Assembly (NCBI RefSeq): GCF_022760955.1
Contig: NZ_JAKTNU010000003.1
Location: 1 to 64,000, forward strand
DNA length: 64,000 nt
DNA from: Thermus neutrinimicus
Lineage (GTDB): Bacteria > Deinococcota > Deinococci > Deinococcales > Thermaceae
Direction: 5' to 3'
Made by a program: the position numbers and the translations under genes. The notes under the pieces are model-generated. The model saw only the letters and a list, made by a program, of their open reading frames with translations. It ran no database searches and had not been told where the DNA came from. This document shows, one piece after another, positions 9,238-21,204 of this stretch. How positions within the stretch are numbered: position 1 is the first letter of the stretch; every line of letters begins with the position of its first letter.

Positions 9238-9975
9238 ATGCGGCTGAAGGACAAGGTGGTGTTGATCACGGGGGCGGCCCACGGGATCGGCCGGACTACC
9301 CTGGAGCTTTTTGCCCGGGAGGGGGCCAGGCTGGTGGCCTGCGATCTGGAGGAGGAGCCCCTGGGGGAGGCGGCGGCGGCCACCGGGGCCTTGGCCATCC
9401 CCATGGATGTGGCCGATCCCCTTTCGGTGGAAAGGGGGTTTGCGGAGGCCCTTCGGGCCATGGGCCGCCTGGACGGGGTGGTGCACTATGCGGGCATAAC
9501 CCGGGACAACTTCCACTGGAGGATGCCCCTAGAGGACTGGGAGGCGGTGTTGCGGGTGAACCTTACGGGAAGCTTCCTGGTGGCCAGGGCGGCCTCCGAG
9601 GCCATGCGGGAGCGGAACCCTGGTTCCATCGTGCTCACCAGTTCCCGGGTGTACCTGGGTAACCTGGGGCAGGCCAACTATGCCGCTTCCAAGGCGGGGG
9701 TGGTGGGGCTTACCCGCACCTTGGCCCTGGAGCTGGGGCGGTATGGGATCCGGGTGAACGCCCTGGCCCCGGGGTTCATCGAGACCCGGATGACGGCCAA
9801 GGTGCCGGAGAAGGTGCGGGAGAAGGCCATCGCCGCTACACCCTTGGGCCGTGCGGGCCAGCCCATAGAGGTGGCCCATGCCGCCCTTTTCCTGGTTTCC
9901 GATGAGTCCAGCTTCATCACCGGCCAGGTCCTTTTCGTGGACGGGGGCAGGACGGTGGGGGCTGCTCCCGCCTGA
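9238..9975 (+). CDS. fabG: Short-chain dehydrogenase, 3-oxoacyl-ACP reductase type
   Basis: Classical SDR of 245 residues: cofactor motif TGAAHGIG (residues 11-18), HYAG in place of the usual NNAG, catalytic Ser in VLTSSRVY, YAASK as the catalytic Tyr-Lys pair, and the FabG-like end ITGQVLFVDGGRTVG. FabG reduces 3-oxoacyl-ACP with NADPH, but many such SDRs act on other acyl substrates. The operator just upstream, resembling that of a fatty-acid-responsive repressor, supports an acyl-related role. The ATG at 9238 follows GGGAGGTGG. A serine hydrolase follows after 30 bp. Confidence 0.82.
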   Translation: MRLKDKVVLITGAAHGIGRTTLELFAREGARLVACDLEEEPLGEAAAATGALAIPMDVADPLSVERGFAEALRAMGRLDGVVHYAGITRDNFHWRMPLEDWEAVLRVNLTGSFLVARAASEAMRERNPGSIVLTSSRVYLGNLGQANYAASKAGVVGLTRTLALELGRYGIRVNALAPGFIETRMTAKVPEKVREKAIAATPLGRAGQPIEVAHAALFLVSDESSFITGQVLFVDGGRTVGAAPA

Positions 9976-10005
9976 GCATCGGGGCCGGGCCAGCAAGGGG
10001 GAACC

Positions 10006-11172
10006 ATGGATTTTTCCCGGCTAGATGATTTTTTAAAGAGGCAGGTGGCTGAGGGCCTCCTCCCGGGTTATGTGGCCCTGGTGGCCCGGGGGGGAGAGGT
10101 GGCCTACCAGGGAGTGGGGGGGTATCTGGACCCGGATAAGGGCCTTCCCATGCGGGAAGATGCTCTTTTTCGCATCTACTCCATGACCAAACCCTGGGTT
10201 TCCGTCCTGGCCCTAACCTTTGTGGAGGAGGGCAGGCTCTCCCTCCTGGACCCTGTGGAAGGGTACCTGCCGGGGTTCGCCGGGATCAAGGTGGGGCGGG
10301 AAGTGGGGGAGGAGGTGGTCCTCGAGCCCCTGAGGCGGCCCCTCACCGTCTACGATCTCCTTCGCCACACCGCAGGCTTCACCTATGGGGTCTTTTTCCG
10401 CTCCCCCGTGAAGCGGCTCTACCTGGAGGCAGGGGTGGACCGGTTTGACCTCTCCCGGGAGGCCTTCTTGGAGCGGCTTGCCGCCTTGCCTCTCCGCTTC
10501 CAGCCTGGGGAAGCCTTTGAGTACGGGCTTTCCACCGATGTGCTTGGGCACCTTTTAGAGGCTCTTACAGGTAAAAGCCTGGCGGAGCTGTTGGAGAAGC
10601 GGGTGTTTGCTCCCTTGGATATGCGGAGCTCAGGCTTCTTGGCCCGGGACCCTACCAGTCTGGCCCAACCCTTTTCCCAGGACCCGGAGACGGGCCGGTC
10701 CATCCGCCTCATCCCCGTGGAAGCGGAGCCGCCCCGGTATGCGGGGGGCTTGGGTGGCGTGAGCACGGCCTTGGACTACCTGCGGTTCCTGGAGGCCCTG
10801 CGCACGGGCCGGGGGCTTTTGCATCCCCGCCTTTGCCGCTTCATGACCCAGGACCACCTGGGCCCCCTGTACGAGGCTGGGTTGCGGCGGGGCCTCGAGT
10901 ACGCCCCTGGCCCGGGCTACGGCTTCGGCCTGGGGGTGGCGGTGCGTTTGGGCCATGGGGGTTTGGCCCCAGGAAGCCCCGGGGACTTTTACTGGTGGGG
11001 GTTTGCCGGCACCTACTTCCTGGTGGATCCCACCCAAGGGGTGAGCGCCCTGCTCCTCACCCAGGCCCCCAACCTCCTTTCCGTGCTGGAGCCGGAAAGG
11101 GCCCTTCATTCCCGGCTTGGGCAGAGGCTTGGCCTGGCCTTCCGCGCCCTGGTTTACGGAGCCCTTTCCTGA
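10006..11172 (+). CDS. Beta-lactamase-family serine hydrolase (EstB-like)
   Basis: Protein of 388 residues with the class C beta-lactamase / penicillin-binding fold. It has SMTK (residues 59-62, the SxxK nucleophile), EYGLSTDVLGHLLE carrying the Tyr of the YxN/YxS motif, and GHGG late in the sequence in place of KTG. Such proteins are usually esterases or peptidases rather than antibiotic-hydrolysing enzymes. There is no clear signal peptide, so it is probably cytoplasmic. It lies 30 bp after the SDR and likely shares its promoter. Its end overlaps the convergent DtxR-family gene by 19 bp. Confidence 0.88.
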   Translation: MDFSRLDDFLKRQVAEGLLPGYVALVARGGEVAYQGVGGYLDPDKGLPMREDALFRIYSMTKPWVSVLALTFVEEGRLSLLDPVEGYLPGFAGIKVGREVGEEVVLEPLRRPLTVYDLLRHTAGFTYGVFFRSPVKRLYLEAGVDRFDLSREAFLERLAALPLRFQPGEAFEYGLSTDVLGHLLEALTGKSLAELLEKRVFAPLDMRSSGFLARDPTSLAQPFSQDPETGRSIRLIPVEAEPPRYAGGLGGVSTALDYLRFLEALRTGRGLLHPRLCRFMTQDHLGPLYEAGLRRGLEYAPGPGYGFGLGVAVRLGHGGLAPGSPGDFYWWGFAGTYFLVDPTQGVSALLLTQAPNLLSVLEPERALHSRLGQRLGLAFRALVYGALS

Positions 11173-11825
11173 AGGGGCTCCACTCCCACCGCCTGGGCCA
11201 GCTCCTCGGGGAGGCGCAACACCTCCCCGGCGATATCGATGGCCACCCCGTCTCCCTTTTCCACCACCCTAAGGACCTTTCCGGGAACCAGGCCCAGCCT
11301 GGCCAGAAGGTTTAGGGTGCCCCTGTCCTGAGCCAGGGCCCGCACCACCCGGGCCTCCCCCAAGGGGGCCTGCGAGAGGGGAAGGGCGGGGGCTTCCGCA
11401 AGGGCCAGGTCCTTGGTGGGGATGGGGTCCCCGTGGGGGTCAAAGGGAGGGTGGCCTAAGAGCTCGGCGATCCTTTCCTCAAAGGCCTCGCTGATCACGT
11501 GTTCCAGCCTTTCCGCCTCCTGGTGGACCTCTTCCCAGCCGTAGCCCAGGGCCTGGTGCAGGTAGGCCTCGAGGAGCCGGTGGTGCCTTAGAACCTCCAG
11601 GGCGATCCGCCGTCCGGCCTCGGTGAGCCGGGCCCCCTGGTAGGGGGCATGCTCCACCAGGCCCAAGGCGGTGAGCTTCTTGAGCATCTCCGTCACCGAG
11701 GGGGGTTTTACCCCCAGGCGCTCGGCAAGCGCCTGGGTGGGTACCGGGCTTTGCCCCTTGGCCTCCAGGAGGAAAAGCTGCTTCAGGTAGTCCTCCTGGG
11801 CCTCGGATAGGGGAGGGCGCGCCAT
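11154..11825 (-). CDS. DtxR/MntR-family metal-dependent regulator
   Basis: Three domains can be seen in 223 residues: a winged helix (residues 5-65, VPTQALAERLGVKPPSVTEML), a metal-binding dimerisation domain (HHRLLEAYLHQALGYGWEEVHQEAERLEHVISE, split here: HHRLLEAYL and EVHQEAERLEHVISE), and a C-terminal FeoA/SH3-like domain (LVPGKVLRVVEKGDGVAIDI). Family members repress Mn or Fe uptake when metal is bound. The ATG at 11825 is preferred to an upstream TTG at 11834 because TACCTT lies seven bases upstream, as expected for a leaderless transcript. No metal transporter is adjacent, so its target is unknown. Confidence 0.85.
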   Translation of the reverse strand: MARPPLSEAQEDYLKQLFLLEAKGQSPVPTQALAERLGVKPPSVTEMLKKLTALGLVEHAPYQGARLTEAGRRIALEVLRHHRLLEAYLHQALGYGWEEVHQEAERLEHVISEAFEERIAELLGHPPFDPHGDPIPTKDLALAEAPALPLSQAPLGEARVVRALAQDRGTLNLLARLGLVPGKVLRVVEKGDGVAIDIAGEVLRLPEELAQAVGVEPLQERAP

Positions 11826-11853
11826 CCCCCTCAAGGTAGCATGAGAACGGGGG

Positions 11854-12762
11854 TTAAAGGAGCCGTTTGGCCCAGGGGGGAGGTCCTAAACCCAGGAGGC
11901 GTTTTAGCCCCAAGGCCGCCTCTACCCCTTGGGTGCCGAAGTTGTTGTTGAAGATGACGAAGACTGTATCCGCCCTCTCCGCCAGGGTGTGGGTGGCCTG
12001 GACCAGATCCAGAAGCTCCTCCTCCGAGTAACGCCAGTTGAAGCGCTCATAGGGCTTCCGGTGGGGGCCTTTCCAGGAGTTTGCGTTCCTTCCGTGGCAT
12101 CTTAGCACCGCCACGGGGTGGGTGGGTTCCAGGACCCGGGGTGGGGCCTCGGGGTGGGGTGGGGCATCCACGCTCACGTGGATGAACCCAAGCCGCTCAA
12201 GCTCCCGCCGCACGAATCCCCAGGCCACGTACCACCTGGGGTTGCGGAACTCCACCGCCACCCAAAAGCCTTGGGTCCTTTCCGCCAGGTGCTCCAAGTA
12301 CTGGAAGCTTCGGGGCTTGGGTTCGGTCCAAGGGGGCAGGCCAAAGTGGAGGTAGCCCAGCTTTTCTGCTTGCCTGAGGGGCTCGATGGCGGAGAGAAAA
12401 CGGCTCCAGGCTTCCTCGATGACCTCCCTGGGCACTTCCCTCTGGGCCAGGTGGCCTTCCTGTCGGGGGAGGAGGGAGCGGAGGTCCTTGGGAAGGGCGG
12501 TGGCCTCGAGGCCATGCCCGGTGAAGGCGGAAAAGGCCTTCACGTGGAAGAGAAAGCCGGGCGGGGTCCTCTCCGCCCATCTCGCCACCACCTCCCGCCT
12601 GGGCAGGGCGTAGAAGGTGCTGTCCACCTCCACGGTGTCAAAGTGTTCCGCGTAGTAGCGGAGGCGCTTTTCCGGATGGTTTCGCACCTCAGGTGGGTAC
12701 CAGCCCGAGGCAAGGAGGGTTTCATCCGTCCAGCTGGCGGTGCCCACCCGGATCTCTCCCAT
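11854..12762 (-). CDS. DUF72 (YecE-type) family protein
   Basis: Protein of 302 residues with the DUF72 signatures: N-terminal IRVGTASWTDETLLASGWYP, YYAEHFDTVEVDSTFYALP, and C-terminal NNNFGTQGVEAALGLKRLLG. The family has a TIM-barrel fold and remains biochemically undefined. The gene lies 28 bp upstream of the DtxR-family gene and points the same way, so they may be co-transcribed. It is a complete protein of normal family length. Confidence 0.9.
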   Translation of the reverse strand: MGEIRVGTASWTDETLLASGWYPPEVRNHPEKRLRYYAEHFDTVEVDSTFYALPRREVVARWAERTPPGFLFHVKAFSAFTGHGLEATALPKDLRSLLPRQEGHLAQREVPREVIEEAWSRFLSAIEPLRQAEKLGYLHFGLPPWTEPKPRSFQYLEHLAERTQGFWVAVEFRNPRWYVAWGFVRRELERLGFIHVSVDAPPHPEAPPRVLEPTHPVAVLRCHGRNANSWKGPHRKPYERFNWRYSEEELLDLVQATHTLAERADTVFVIFNNNFGTQGVEAALGLKRLLGLGPPPWAKRLL

Positions 12763-12801
12763 GCCCCCATGGTGGCAGGGAGGGAACCGTTAGGCAAGGG
12801 T

Positions 12802-13146
12802 TTAAACCGCTTTGGCCGCGGCCCTCTCCGCTTGGCGGGCCAGGTGAAGGAGCTCGTGGGCCAGGGCTTCTAAGGCCCCGGGCTTCAAGCGAAAATAGGT
12901 CCAGCGCCCCACCCGCACGCCCTCCACCAACCCCGCCTCGCGGAGGATCCTAAGGTGGTGGCTTACCGTGGGGCCCGAAAGCCCGGTCTTCTCCTTCAAG
13001 TGGCAAAAGCAGACCCCATAGGCGCTACCACAGCGCGGGTCAAAGGCGGTGTGCTCGTCGGGAAGCTCCGCCAGTAGCCGGACGATGGTGATCCGGGCAG
13101 GGTGGGCTAGGGCCTCGAGGCGGCCTTGCACCAGGTCGTGCCCCAT
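12802..13146 (-). CDS. ArsR/SmtB-family metalloregulator
   Basis: Winged-helix repressor of 114 residues. The pair of cysteines in the recognition-helix region (YGVCFCHLKEKTG) corresponds to the ELCVCDL metal site of ArsR. A further Cys lies in FDPRCGS, and the DNA-reading helix is TGLSGPTVSHHLRILR. It resembles the As/Cd-responsive T. thermophilus regulator usually called TtSmtB, as far as I recall. The ATG at 13146 is chosen over the GTG at 13155 because it is preceded by TAAAGT and seven bases, a leaderless arrangement. Divergent aioBA makes arsenic sensing likely. Confidence 0.85.
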   Translation of the reverse strand: MGHDLVQGRLEALAHPARITIVRLLAELPDEHTAFDPRCGSAYGVCFCHLKEKTGLSGPTVSHHLRILREAGLVEGVRVGRWTYFRLKPGALEALAHELLHLARQAERAAAKAV

Positions 13147-13153
13147 GGCTCCC

Positions 13154-13194
13154 ACTTTAGCAAACGAAAACGGGATGCGGTGAAAGACATCACA
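13154..13194 (-). promoter_or_regulatory. arsR promoter with CRP-like site
   Basis: On the minus strand TAAAGT (13159-13154) lies seven bases before the arsR ATG. Centred about 40 bp upstream of the expected start is GGTGA-N6-TCACA (13179-13194, plus-strand reading), nine of ten matches to the CRP consensus TGTGA-N6-TCACA. The spacing fits a class II activator site. Which CRP-family member binds it is unknown. Confidence 0.6.
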
Positions 13195-13299
13195 TTTTTA
13201 TGGGTTCATGGGGGTTTTGCTTATGCGTACAAGAGCCCTTGGGTAGGGGGTTTAGGCCCCGGTACCCCTAAGAGGTATTTGGAAGCCGTGCTAACGGGA

Positions 13300-13329
13300 T
13301 TGACAAATGTCCCGGGAGTTTGATACGCT
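13300..13329 (+). promoter_or_regulatory. aioBA promoter
   Basis: TTGACA (13300-13305) is followed by an extended -10 (TG at 13321-13322, TACGCT at 13324-13329) with an 18-bp spacer. A ribosome site AAGGAGG then precedes aioB. No clear ArsR inverted repeat was recognised over it. Confidence 0.65.
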
Positions 13330-13357
13330 TCAAACGCACCCAAGGAGGTGTATGGCT

Positions 13358-13840
13358 ATGACGCAAACCTTGTCCCGTAGGCGGTTTGTAAAGCTGACGG
13401 CGGCGGCCACCGCCCTCTTCACCGCGGGAGGGAAGGCCCAATGGGGCTATGCCCCCAGCCTCACCTACCCGGCGGTGAAGGTGGCCAACGTTGCCCAGGT
13501 GAAAACAGGCCAGCCCATCACCTTCAACTACCCCGATGCCTCCGCCCCGGCCATCCTGGTCAAGCTGGGCAAGCCGGCCATTGGGGGCGTGGGGCCTGGG
13601 CGGGACATCGTGGCCTTTTCGGCCCTTTGCACCCACATGGGCTGCCCCCTCCAGTACGAGGGGGGAAGGTTCATCTGCCGGTGCCACTACTCCATGTTTG
13701 ACCCCTCCAAGGCTGGGCAGACTTACCAGGGCCTGGCCAGCTCCTGGCTTCCCCAGATTCCCCTCCGTATTGACGGGAAGGGCGATATCTATGCGGTGGC
13801 CGTGGCCGGCCTCATCTGGGGCCGCGTGAAGAACGTATAG
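13358..13840 (+). CDS. aioB: Arsenite oxidase small (Rieske) subunit
   Basis: Protein of 160 residues. It has a twin-arginine signal (SRRRFVKL, residues 6-13) and a Rieske [2Fe-2S] domain with CTHMGCP (91-97) and CRCHYS (107-112), including the cysteine pair that can form the disulfide. It carries electrons from the molybdenum subunit and anchors or exports the complex to the periplasm. The ATG at 13358 is preferred to 13352 because the AAGGAGG site is then eight bases away. It is followed 12 bp later by the large subunit; the small-large order is usual for aio operons. Confidence 0.93.
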   Translation: MTQTLSRRRFVKLTAAATALFTAGGKAQWGYAPSLTYPAVKVANVAQVKTGQPITFNYPDASAPAILVKLGKPAIGGVGPGRDIVAFSALCTHMGCPLQYEGGRFICRCHYSMFDPSKAGQTYQGLASSWLPQIPLRIDGKGDIYAVAVAGLIWGRVKNV

Positions 13841-13852
13841 GAGGTGGAGCGT

Positions 13853-16438
13853 ATGGCGCTTATTCCTAGAAGGGACCAGCTTCCCATTCCCCCCAAGAAC
13901 GCGCGGGTGCACAACACGGTGTGCCAGTACTGCAACGTGGGGTGCGGCTACAAGGTGTACGTTTGGCCTGTGGGCGAGCAGGGCGGCCTGAAGGCCAACC
14001 AGAACGCCTTTGGCGTGGATCTGTCTCAGCCTCAGCCTCCTTTGGCCGGGCAAAGCTACACGGAAACCATGCATGCCATCACCGTGGGCAAGGACGGCCG
14101 CCAGTACCACGTGGTGATCGTGCCCGCCAAGGACAGCCCCATAAACCGGGGCAACTATTCCATCCGCGGCGGTACCAACGCCCTCACCGTGTGGAGCCTG
14201 GACCGGGGTACCCAGGACCGCCTCCTCTACCCCCTCCTGCGGGTGGGGGATCTGTTCCAGGCCATCACCTGGCAGGATGCCCTCACCCTGGTGGCAGGGG
14301 TCATCAAGGGTATCCGCGACCGGGATGGCAACGACGACAACATTACCGTGAAGGCCTACGACCATGGGGGCTCGGGCCAAGGGTTTGAGGATAACTACGG
14401 AGCGGGCAAGCTGTTCTTCGCCGCGCTTTCCGTGAAGCACATCGCCATTCACAACCGGCCCGCCTACAACTCCGAGGTCTGGGGTAGCCGCGAGCGGGGG
14501 GTGCACGAGCTCAACTACACCTACGAGGACGCTCGGCTGGCTGACACCATCGTTCTCTGGGGAGCTAACACCTATGAAACCGCCACGGTGTTCTACGTGG
14601 AGCACATGCTTCCCAACATCCAGGGGAACACGGTGGCGGAGAAACAGCAGGTCTTCGACCGCGGTGAGCCTGCCGAACCTGGCTACCTAATCGTAATAGA
14701 CCCGCGGAAGATCTCCTCCTACACCATTGCCGAAACCGTGGCCAAGGACCGCGTGCTCCTCCTGCGCCCCAACTTGGGCACGGACTACATCTTGGCCAAC
14801 GCCATTGCCCGGGCAGTCTGGGAGCGGGGCTATTACGACATGGCTTACCTCGAGGCCCGCACCGACATGAAGCTTTTCGAGGAGTACAAGGAGAAGAGCC
14901 TCAAGCTTCGGGTGCCCTATGGGGAGTTCATGGCCCAGGTGGAGCGGATCACTGGGGTGCCCCGGGCCCAGATTGAGAAGGCCGCGGACTGGATCGCCAA
15001 GCCCAAGGCGGGCAGGTTCAAGCGCCGCACCCTCACCATCTACGAGAAGGGCATCATCTGGAACATGAAGAACTATGACCAGGTGGCGGCCATCGTGCAG
15101 CTGGCGGTCTTCACCCATAACATCGGCCGCCCCGGCACGGGCTGTGGCCGTCAAGGCGGGCACCAGGAGGGTTACGTGCGGCCTCCTGCTCCCACCCCGG
15201 GCTCCATCTACCGGGGCGGCCCTCCCGTAAACGTGGACAAGTTCCTCACCGATGGTAAGGGCAAGTTCTACTGGGTGATCGCCACGGACCCCTACCTTTC
15301 CACCCCTAACGCCCAGGTTTTCCGCAAGCGCATCCAGGAACGCACGGAGAAACTCACCAAGGCTCTGGGCGTGGGCGGGGAGCCTGGCTCCATCCAAGAA
15401 CTGGTAAAGAAAATTTTGGACGTGCTCTACTCCGACCCGGATGCCCTCTTCATGGTGGTGCAGGACATCTACATGACGGAAACCGCCCGCGATGCCCACC
15501 TGATCCTGCCCGCTGCTGCCTGGGGTGAGGCCAACGACACCTCCATCAACTGCAATAGCCGCCTGCTTCGCCTCTACGAGAAGTTTATGGACCCGCCCGG
15601 CGAGGCTAAGCCCGATTGGGAGATCTTCAAGCTGGTGGGGCAGCGGATCGCCGAGCTCTACCGCGCCGAGGGCAAGGCCCAGGAGGCGGCCAAGTTCGAG
15701 TTCGGCAAGAACTGGAAGACGGACGAGGATGTCTTCCTGGCCGGGGCGGAGGAGTTCAAGGATAACCGGGTGAGCGAGGAGGACGAGGCCATCCTGGAGC
15801 CCGAGAACTACAAAGGGGTCACCTACAAGTTCCTCAAGGAGGTAGGGCAGCAGGGCATCCAAACCCCTGTGCGCCGGGACCCCAAGACCGGGAAGCTGGT
15901 GGGTACCGTGCGCCGCTACACCCACAAGTTCGGCACCCCCGACGGCAAGTTCAAGTGGTACGGCACCGACGACTGGGAGGGGTACCCCACTGAGGTGGCC
16001 AAGTACCTGGAAGGGGAGAAGGCCAAGCAGTATCCCTTCTGGGTCACCACAGGGCGGGCCCAGACCATCTGGCAAACCGCCTACCACGACCGCCACTTGC
16101 CGGAAAAGGTTACCGCCTTACCCCTGCCCTACGTGGAGGTCCACACCGAGGATGCCAAGAAGTTTGGCCTGCAGTCCGGGGACCTGGTGGAGGTTTACAA
16201 CGAGGAGGGTAACGGCACCTTCCTGGTGTACGTGACCGATGCGGTAAAGCCTGGCATGCTCTTCCTGGTCATGTACCACTGGCGGGGTACTTCCAACTCC
16301 TTGGTCTCCGGCTACACCGACCCCAAGACCACCATCCCCTGGTACAAGGGGACCCGGGCCAATCTGCGCAAGCTGGCGGGAGCCATCCCCTCCGTGCAGC
16401 AGACGGCAAGCCTCCTGCAGCAGAACAAGTTTGACTAA
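13853..16438 (+). CDS. aioA: Arsenite oxidase molybdopterin subunit
   Basis: Catalytic subunit of 861 residues in the DMSO reductase superfamily; it oxidises As(III) to As(V). The [3Fe-4S] binding motif CQYCNVGC (C24, C27, C31) is followed by Ser103 (NYSIRGG) where other family members have a fourth Cys, a hallmark of AioA. Other AioA-type stretches are HNTVCQYCNVGCGYKVYVWP and NRPAYNSEVWGSRERG. It has no signal peptide and is exported with AioB. GTG at 13844 was rejected in favour of the ATG at 13853 with GGAGG upstream. No cytochrome gene is adjacent. A terminator-like hairpin follows. Confidence 0.93.
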   Translation: MALIPRRDQLPIPPKNARVHNTVCQYCNVGCGYKVYVWPVGEQGGLKANQNAFGVDLSQPQPPLAGQSYTETMHAITVGKDGRQYHVVIVPAKDSPINRGNYSIRGGTNALTVWSLDRGTQDRLLYPLLRVGDLFQAITWQDALTLVAGVIKGIRDRDGNDDNITVKAYDHGGSGQGFEDNYGAGKLFFAALSVKHIAIHNRPAYNSEVWGSRERGVHELNYTYEDARLADTIVLWGANTYETATVFYVEHMLPNIQGNTVAEKQQVFDRGEPAEPGYLIVIDPRKISSYTIAETVAKDRVLLLRPNLGTDYILANAIARAVWERGYYDMAYLEARTDMKLFEEYKEKSLKLRVPYGEFMAQVERITGVPRAQIEKAADWIAKPKAGRFKRRTLTIYEKGIIWNMKNYDQVAAIVQLAVFTHNIGRPGTGCGRQGGHQEGYVRPPAPTPGSIYRGGPPVNVDKFLTDGKGKFYWVIATDPYLSTPNAQVFRKRIQERTEKLTKALGVGGEPGSIQELVKKILDVLYSDPDALFMVVQDIYMTETARDAHLILPAAAWGEANDTSINCNSRLLRLYEKFMDPPGEAKPDWEIFKLVGQRIAELYRAEGKAQEAAKFEFGKNWKTDEDVFLAGAEEFKDNRVSEEDEAILEPENYKGVTYKFLKEVGQQGIQTPVRRDPKTGKLVGTVRRYTHKFGTPDGKFKWYGTDDWEGYPTEVAKYLEGEKAKQYPFWVTTGRAQTIWQTAYHDRHLPEKVTALPLPYVEVHTEDAKKFGLQSGDLVEVYNEEGNGTFLVYVTDAVKPGMLFLVMYHWRGTSNSLVSGYTDPKTTIPWYKGTRANLRKLAGAIPSVQQTASLLQQNKFD

Positions 16439-16456
16439 GCCCTAACGCTCGCCTAT

Positions 16457-16479
16457 CCCCGCCCCCTTTGGGGGCGGGG
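16457..16479 (+). terminator. Hairpin after aioA
   Basis: Perfect 10-bp inverted repeat CCCCGCCCCC/GGGGGCGGGG with a TTT loop, 18 bp after the aioA stop. There is no long T-run behind it, but its strength and position suggest transcript termination or 3'-end protection. Confidence 0.65.
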
Positions 16480-16569
16480 GCCTCCTATCTCGGCTGGAGG
16501 AGTGGTACCGCGGGGGAAGCCCCAGGGGGCCAAGGCGGGGCCCTTTTAGGGTTTAGGGAGGGGCTCTCC

Positions 16570-20118
<3,549 letters not shown>

Positions 20119-20125
20119 AGGAAAG

Positions 20126-20131
20126 AGTCTA
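20126..20131 (-). promoter_or_regulatory. crtI -10 element, probably leaderless
   Basis: TAGACT, identical to the carH -10, is placed seven bases before the crtI ATG. There is no good TTGACA at -35, as expected if an activator such as LdrP is needed. Confidence 0.5.
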
Positions 20132-20163
20132 TCCCGTTTCCCCTGGCAAACCTGGGTTTCCGC

Positions 20164-21204
20164 CTACACTATGGGCCTTCCCTTCCACCGTTTCCCGGGA
20201 AGGAGGGCCTGGAGGTAGATGGGGAGGAGGAGGACCGGCGCCAAGGGGGTGAGGAGGGCCGGCCACCAAGGCCCCCCCAGGGCCGCTTGCAGGAGAAGCC
20301 TTTCCCCAAGGCCCAGAAGCCCCAAATCCGGCCGTCCCAGGAGCCAAGGGAGGGTGTATAGGGCCAGATGGTAAAAGGCCGAACCCCACAGGATGGCAGG
20401 GTTTTTCAGGTGGATCTCCAGGAAGTTTTTGCCGAAGCCCTCCAGGGCTTCCCCATAGCTCCGGTACATGCGCACCCGGAATAGCCCCGTGCCCAAGGCC
20501 AGCCGGTAGCTGGGGGCCTTGCGGGCCAGGGCCACGTCCTCCAAAACCTCCCCCTTCACCGCCTCATGCCCCCCTAGGGCGAAGTAGGCTTCCCGGCGGA
20601 AGGCCAGGACTTGGCCGTTGGCCACCCGGAGGCGCTCGAGGAGGGGGTGGGGCAGGAAGGAGAAAAGCCCGCCCATCACAAAGGGGACCACGGCGCCCAC
20701 GGAGGGGTTCTCCACCTCCTGCCGGGGCAGGGCCGAGAGGAGGGGGCTATCCCCTAGGCCGGCCAAAAGGGCCCCCAAGGCTCCCTCCTCCCAGACCACG
20801 TCCGCATCGGTGAAGATCAGAACCTCCCCCTTGGCCTCCTGGGCCAGTTGCCAGCAGGCCCAGTTCTTCCCCTTCCAGCCGGGGGGTGGAGGGGTGCCGG
20901 GGAGGAGGCGGAAGGCAGGTTGGCCCTGGCCTAGGGTCTGCGCCACCTGGGGGGTGCCGTCTTGGGAGAGGTCGTCTAGGACCAGGACCTCGAGGGCCCC
21001 CTGCCTAAGGAGGCTTGGGAGGCTACGGCGGAGGTTTTCCGCCTCGTTGCGGGCCGGAACCAGGATGGAGGCCGTGGGCCTTGGGGGGGTGGGGGAGGGC
21101 CTTAGGCGGGGGAAGCGGAGGAGATTGTAGAGGAGGGCCAGCCAGCGCAAGAGGAGGAAGAGGAGGACGCCAAAGAAAAAGTCAAACTGCGAAAAGGGGC
21201 TCAT
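20164..21204 (-). CDS. Family 2 glycosyltransferase of the carotenoid cluster
   Basis: Membrane-bound GT2 of 346 residues: an N-terminal helix (residues 8-28), catalytic domain with ASILVPARNEAENL, VLDDLSQDGT, FTDADVVWEEG (DxD), and LEDVALARK (acceptor-site ED), then two or three C-terminal helices. GT2 proteins of this kind are found in carotenoid clusters. Inference: it transfers glucose to zeaxanthin to give the glucoside found in Thermus thermozeaxanthins. It overlaps plsC by ATGA, and that gene supplies the acylation function needed for the final product. Confidence 0.85.
   Translation of the reverse strand: MSPFSQFDFFFGVLLFLLLRWLALLYNLLRFPRLRPSPTPPRPTASILVPARNEAENLRRSLPSLLRQGALEVLVLDDLSQDGTPQVAQTLGQGQPAFRLLPGTPPPPGWKGKNWACWQLAQEAKGEVLIFTDADVVWEEGALGALLAGLGDSPLLSALPRQEVENPSVGAVVPFVMGGLFSFLPHPLLERLRVANGQVLAFRREAYFALGGHEAVKGEVLEDVALARKAPSYRLALGTGLFRVRMYRSYGEALEGFGKNFLEIHLKNPAILWGSAFYHLALYTLPWLLGRPDLGLLGLGERLLLQAALGGPWWPALLTPLAPVLLLPIYLQALLPGKRWKGRPIV

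Noticed and set aside
13250-13282. GGTACC-containing imperfect repeat upstream of aioB as ArsR operator
   Set aside because: Half-sites do not match and it lies upstream of the promoter without ArsR-type symmetry.
13268-16096. Long open frames on the minus strand opposite aioB and aioA
   Set aside because: They mirror the codon structure of convincing arsenite oxidase genes, have low-complexity Gly/His/Leu-rich products and no recognisable domain; typical of GC-rich antisense frames.
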